Assembly: GCA_001038565.1 (NCBI GenBank)
Contig: LFJO01000005.1
Location: forward strand, 133,271 to 197,270
Source of the DNA: Alkalihalobacillus pseudalcaliphilus
GTDB lineage: Bacteria; Bacillota; Bacilli; Bacillales; Bacillaceae_D
Direction: 5' to 3'
DNA length: 64,000 nt
Shown: one piece after another, positions 60,393-64,000 of the stretch
How positions within the stretch are numbered: the stretch's first letter is position 1
Layout of the letters: each line of letters begins with the position of its first letter
The notes under the pieces: generated by a model
What the model saw: only the letters and a program-made list of their open reading frames with translations
Databases searched by the model: none
What the model was told of the DNA's origin: nothing
Made by a program: the position numbers and the translations under genes

Positions 60393-63125
60393 ATGGATAC
60401 ATTATTAATTAACAAACATTCATATAAACAACTAGTGCAAACATTGCCAAATCAAACAGAGCTTGAGCAATTAGCGATCTTATTCAATCAACCAAAAGAA
60501 GAGCAGAACCATAGCGAGGATGATATTCGTTACGCACAAGGTGAGCTTTACTTTCAAATAAAAGATTTTGAGACGGCTATTTTTAAATGGGAGCAAGTCA
60601 ATGGTGAAAAAGCACCGTGGGCAAAAAAGAATATCGCTGATGCTTATGATGCACAAGGTCTAACAAAAGATGCTAGAAGAATGTATCAATCAATAAAATC
60701 TTCCGATGTTACATTAAAAACAGAGGTATTTTTGCAACTCTTTTCTATTTTAATGGAAGAAGGTAAGCTTGATGACGCGGCAAAAACAATTAAAGATGCC
60801 GTGGAATTAAATCCGGATTACCCTAACATTACGGAAATTGCACGGGCTTTCTTTGAGGAATATCGTGATTATAGCTCTGCCCTTGAATTGGCCATTCGTG
60901 AAGCGATTCGTACAGAGCAACTTTCTTGGTTTGATAAGGTAGCAGACTATATCAAACAAGGATTAACGACAACCACCAATCCATCATATTTTACCGAATT
61001 TCTTAATAAACTAGCGGAATTAGATGGACGTAAATATGAACAAATCGTCGATATTATGTGGGAAAGTTATCAAGGCGAAGAGCTTTATTTTGAATGGTTA
61101 TTGGAGTTTAATCAAATTTTCAGTCATACACACGGGCAAGAGGGTATGGCCTGGCCATTGCTATCTAAAAGATATGAGACAACATATTTAGAACTAGTGA
61201 GTGGTCAGTATTACTTGAAAGAAATTGAGGCCATTATGCCTTTGCATTTAAAGAACTGGCAGCGTCTTACGAAGAAAAGTGAAGATGTATTCAGTGTGAC
61301 CGCGATTGTTGCATGGAATGAGATATTTGCTAATCAGCTTGATGAATCTGATGTATTTGAAGCGAAAGAAAGTATGCGCAAATGGCAATCAAATAAGGAT
61401 TGGCTTGAAAATAGCTTAATGCTTTTCCAAGAGATTGCGAACTGGGCGAAAAAGAATGGTTTAGACGTTAGTGGTCGGTTACGATGGTTTATTGAGCAGT
61501 TATTAGATTTTGATAGGCAGCAAGTGACGGTAATCGGAGCTTCAAAGGCTGCTAAACATAACTTCTTAGAAAGTGTCGTTGGTCCTGTCAACTTTACTGA
61601 TGACCATCAATCCTTTATCTTTCTTAAAGATGGAGAAGAGCAAATAACAGAGATTGACCACATGCAAACCGAGTTAGATGGGAATGAAGACTTACCTGCG
61701 AATGAGGCTGAGACTGTAACTGATCATCAAGATTTTTCGGTGCTTGAAGTACATTCTCCATCTCCATTTCTCGGTCAAAATCAACTAACATTTGTTGATA
61801 CGCCGCTTATTACTCGAGATGAGAGTAATCAAGAAAGTTGGTTTAAGTATTTACCGATTTCAGATAGTATTATTTTTGTTCTAAATGGCAATCATCCATT
61901 CACGGATCAAGAAAGAGAGTTTTTACTTAAAGTAAAAAATAAGTATTCGGATATTCCTCTCCATTTTATTTTTAACAAAATGGATGGGATCTATAGTGAA
62001 TATGAAGAAGAAAGAATTTTAACGGAGACAAGATCGAGGATCAATTATTATTTCCCTAAAGCGCAAATACACTCCTATAATCCAAAGGACTCACTTGCTC
62101 TCGTTTCGGAATTTATTCGAAATTCAAATCCAAATGTTCATATTGAGCAACAACGAAGTGAGAAGGTATTGTATTTCATTCGTGAAACAATTTCTTATTT
62201 ATTTGAACAACGAGTATCGATGGAAAAAGAGCATTTCCAATCGGTTCATTGGAATGAGCAGATGAAGGAAAAGCTTAACGCAGCTGTCCACCAACTTGAG
62301 GACCTTCAAAAAGAAGAAGGGCAAAATATTATAGGTTCCTATCAACAAATCCGTACAAATATTAAAAAAGAAATAGAAACGAAGATTCCTGAATTAATTC
62401 GAGAGTGTAAGGAATTGGTGAAAGAAGACAGTGATTTTAGAACATTACCAGTCGTATTAAATGAGCAAGTAAATGAGAGAATTAGAGAGTATTTAAATAC
62501 AAAGGTTATGCCTAAAGTAACAGCAGACTTTCAAAGATGGCTTGAGACTTCAAATGTAGCTTTTATCCGAAGTCAATCTTATTTAAAAGAGATGGCACAA
62601 GGTTTCAATAAGCTTTACATGCAAGAACGCTTTAATATGGATGGCGATTTCCGAATTCTAGATGACTGGCATCGTGACGTTGAACGTATGAGTGCTGGTG
62701 TTGCCATCGAACCTGTGAACTTATTCAATCGCATGAGTCCTTCGCAATTAATGTTAAAAGGCTCAGGAAGATTATTTGCTTCCTTACCAAACAAAGCGAT
62801 GGTCTACAAAATGTATGTGAAGTTTTTCCAAACTGAAGACTTTACTCAAGTAGCCCAAAGAATAGCCAACCAATTCCTCATGCAATTTGAATTATTTGAG
62901 CGTGGGTTAGAACGGGATGTTCAGATCTTTTTCAAACATTCATTTAACGTCATGGCAGAGGCGAAGCAAGATACTGAACGATCAATTGAAGATAATAATT
63001 CTGCCATCGATACTTTACAATCACAGCCAGAAATTTATCGTGACCCACTTACTCTCTTTAACGTGCGCGTCCGTCAGTATGAGTGGCTGACAAAAGAAGA
63101 GCAAGAGTTTGAATTGAAAGTATAA
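60393..63125 (+). CDS. TPR plus dynamin-like GTPase-fold protein with degenerate P-loop
   Basis: This 910-residue cytoplasmic protein begins with TPR-like helices (about 45-160; YAQGELYFQIKDFETAIFKW). A middle helical part leads to a G-domain from about 375. The P-loop region is VIGASKAAKHNF: the usual GK(S/T) is AKH. The Asp of G3 is kept (TFVDTPLI), and G4 is FNKMDGI. Long charged helices (about 590-910) resemble the stalk of bacterial dynamin-like proteins. GTP binding may be weak or lost. It starts behind GAGAAAGGATG and ends at a strong terminator. It probably acts in membrane or envelope biology (inference). Confidence 0.75.
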   Translation: MDTLLINKHSYKQLVQTLPNQTELEQLAILFNQPKEEQNHSEDDIRYAQGELYFQIKDFETAIFKWEQVNGEKAPWAKKNIADAYDAQGLTKDARRMYQSIKSSDVTLKTEVFLQLFSILMEEGKLDDAAKTIKDAVELNPDYPNITEIARAFFEEYRDYSSALELAIREAIRTEQLSWFDKVADYIKQGLTTTTNPSYFTEFLNKLAELDGRKYEQIVDIMWESYQGEELYFEWLLEFNQIFSHTHGQEGMAWPLLSKRYETTYLELVSGQYYLKEIEAIMPLHLKNWQRLTKKSEDVFSVTAIVAWNEIFANQLDESDVFEAKESMRKWQSNKDWLENSLMLFQEIANWAKKNGLDVSGRLRWFIEQLLDFDRQQVTVIGASKAAKHNFLESVVGPVNFTDDHQSFIFLKDGEEQITEIDHMQTELDGNEDLPANEAETVTDHQDFSVLEVHSPSPFLGQNQLTFVDTPLITRDESNQESWFKYLPISDSIIFVLNGNHPFTDQEREFLLKVKNKYSDIPLHFIFNKMDGIYSEYEEERILTETRSRINYYFPKAQIHSYNPKDSLALVSEFIRNSNPNVHIEQQRSEKVLYFIRETISYLFEQRVSMEKEHFQSVHWNEQMKEKLNAAVHQLEDLQKEEGQNIIGSYQQIRTNIKKEIETKIPELIRECKELVKEDSDFRTLPVVLNEQVNERIREYLNTKVMPKVTADFQRWLETSNVAFIRSQSYLKEMAQGFNKLYMQERFNMDGDFRILDDWHRDVERMSAGVAIEPVNLFNRMSPSQLMLKGSGRLFASLPNKAMVYKMYVKFFQTEDFTQVAQRIANQFLMQFELFERGLERDVQIFFKHSFNVMAEAKQDTERSIEDNNSAIDTLQSQPEIYRDPLTLFNVRVRQYEWLTKEEQEFELKV

Positions 63126-63133
63126 TTTGTTAT

Positions 63134-63171
63134 AATCCGAGCTCATCTACAAGATGAGCTCGGATTGTTTG
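63134..63171 (+). terminator. Terminator after the dynamin-like gene
   Basis: A 15-bp stem (aatccgagctcatct pairing with agatgagctcggatt, loop aca-like) followed by GTTT. Confidence 0.85.
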
Positions 63172-63379
63172 CGTTTTAGAAACCTAAAGGCCACAAACCA
63201 TAGCCCGACTCACTGAGCACCAACACACGTGAAAGCGTGATTGTACTCTTTAACTGTATAAATGCTTATCTACGAATATCCGAAAAAGATTAAATAACAA
63301 TGTACACTTTGGAGCTGGAAAAAAGAGGTGCTATGTTGTATGAAGGAGGGGACGGAAAGTAATAATAGGACGGAGAGAA

Positions 63380-63475
63380 AAGATGAGGACAACGAAAAGG
63401 AGTGAAGAGTCGTTTATGTTGTCGCCAAAGCAGGATGAGGATAATGAAAAGGAGTGAAAGGTCGGTTAAATCACT
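63380..63475 (+). repeat. Hairpin repeat, family E, two units 52 bp apart
   Basis: gatgagga recurs at 63382 and 63434. GACAAC (then gaaaagg) pairs with GTTGTC within the first unit. It has the same stem/A-rich-loop/stem plan as families A-C but different sequence. Related cgacaa copies lie at 24701 and 24752. Confidence 0.65.
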
Positions 63476-63703
63476 ATTGACATTTCATTCATAGATGGTT
63501 TTGAGAATTCTTACATTTAGCCGTAGCCCACTACTTTTTGGATATTGCCCGCATGGGCCATTCCAAAAAGCTCCAGCACGCCTCACAAACAGCAACCACA
63601 AACAAAAAAGAGAGAGTAGTAACCCATCAGGATAAGCATCCAAAAACAAAGACTGAAAGGTAAAATTATCTTGAAAATGAGCATGACCCATTGAACTTTC
63701 ATA

Positions 63704-63842
63704 CAAAACGCCTATGTCGGAGCCCAAAAACCGCTCCAACACCAACAAACATGAAAGTATAGTTTGGCTCTTTAACTGGTGGGGCTTCATTCAATTTAGT
63801 TTATGAATGGGAAGCACACGAAACAAAGAGTCTGCACAAAAG
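63704..63842. repeat. Dispersed repeat D, continuous copy
   Basis: It matches the split copy at 16677-17000 in order. It contains a GGAGC...GCTCC hairpin, then accaacaaacatgaaagt and ctctttaactggtgg. A short third partial copy lies at 63216-63263. Confidence 0.65.
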
Positions 63843-63852
63843 TGTCCAAACA

Positions 63853-63925
63853 TGTCAGTTACTCGAAGGTAGCTGGTCAGTAACAGCACGAAAAAGTAAA
63901 AAAATGTCAGTTACTCAAGAGGAGA
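63853..63925 (+). repeat. Hairpin array, family A, two units
   Basis: CAGTTACTC recurs at 63856 and 63908 (52 bp); CAGTAACAGCACGAAAAAG lies between them. Confidence 0.7.
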
Positions 63926-63929
63926 GGGT

Positions 63930-64000
63930 GAATCTCGGGGTTGCGAGGAGGAAAAGAGGAAGAAAGCCCGAGCAAACGAGGAATCTCGGGGTTGCGAGGA
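63930..64000 (+). repeat. Tandem array, family C, cut by the window end
   Basis: GAATCTCGGGGTTGCGAGGA occurs at 63930 and 63981 (51 bp), with AAGCCCGAG between. Confidence 0.75.

Larger units (their letters stand above)
63172..64000. other. Gene-free end of the window, mostly repeats
   Basis: No supported gene is present; a 101-codon minus-strand frame at 63485-63790 covers repeat D and has no family match. Contents in order: a partial D copy (63216-63263), hairpin family E (63380-63475), D (63704-63842), family A (63853-63925) and the start of a family C array (63930-64000) that continues past the edge. Confidence 0.7.

Noticed and set aside
63485..63790. Minus-strand frame of 101 codons
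   Set aside because: It covers dispersed repeat D and has no ribosome binding site or recognisable domain.

Overview
The window looks like a chromosomal segment of an AT-rich Gram-positive Bacillaceae bacterium, most like the alkaliphilic or halotolerant Alkalihalobacillus/Halalkalibacter group. Evidence: strong AGGAGG-type ribosome binding sites, frequent TTG and GTG starts, CcpA-type cre boxes, an ECF sigma factor with its anti-sigma factor, a T-box leader, and many proteins of Bacillus families (YesL/YesM/YesN, YwaF, YeeI, YknXYZ-like, YtrA-like). No rRNA, tRNA, phage, insertion sequence or CRISPR was seen.

Layout. 1-3.2 kb: a partial YdjC-type deacetylase, a coiled-coil membrane protein, a pentapeptide-repeat protein and a membrane-anchored metallophosphoesterase. 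3.6-6.9 kb: an adaptor/ATPase/permease efflux operon behind an ECF-type promoter. 7.1-10.4 kb: two CstA-like transporter genes, each with a cre box. 10.7-15.6 kb: a 37-codon membrane peptide, then a YtrA-like GntR regulator and ABC ATPase with two tandem copies of a permease/anchored-protein pair, then a VOC protein. 15.6-23.5 kb: a membrane protein, a gene-free repeat region, a chemoreceptor, an SgrR-like regulator divergent from an MFS transporter, and a HAD phosphatase. 23.7-28.5 kb: small membrane proteins, two XRE-regulator/membrane-protein modules, a frameshifted small gene and a Cys-rich pentapeptide protein. 28.4-36.4 kb: small accessory enzymes (GrpB-like, three GNAT/hydrolase genes, three NUDIX genes, histidine phosphatase, DUF4269, NTF2-like, methyltransferase), one of them behind a T-box, plus an isochorismatase pseudogene. 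36.6-46 kb: a broken small membrane gene, then a xylo-oligosaccharide uptake island (YesL, YesN/YesM two-component system, lipoprotein, two permeases, cytoplasmic GH10 xylanase). 46-60 kb: lipoprotein, YwaF, YeeI, multidrug ABC exporter, large catalase, GNAT, transglutaminase-like protein, ECF sigma/anti-sigma pair, glycerol kinase and a third XRE module. 60.4-63.1 kb: a 910-residue TPR plus dynamin-like GTPase-fold protein with a degenerate P-loop.

Two signals cut across genes. (1) Intergenic tandem arrays of at least four sequence families (unit 51-53 bp) share one plan: a 6-9 bp inverted repeat around a loop carrying a gAAAAAg-like tract. They occur at 16.8-17.3, 24.3-24.8, 30.0-30.4, 36.5-36.6, 51.0-51.6 and 63.4-64.0 kb, always with the purine-rich strand on +. 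(2) Three separate XRE/small-membrane-protein modules share a paired 16-bp operator of form GTAAAR-N4-YTTKAC overlapping the promoter.
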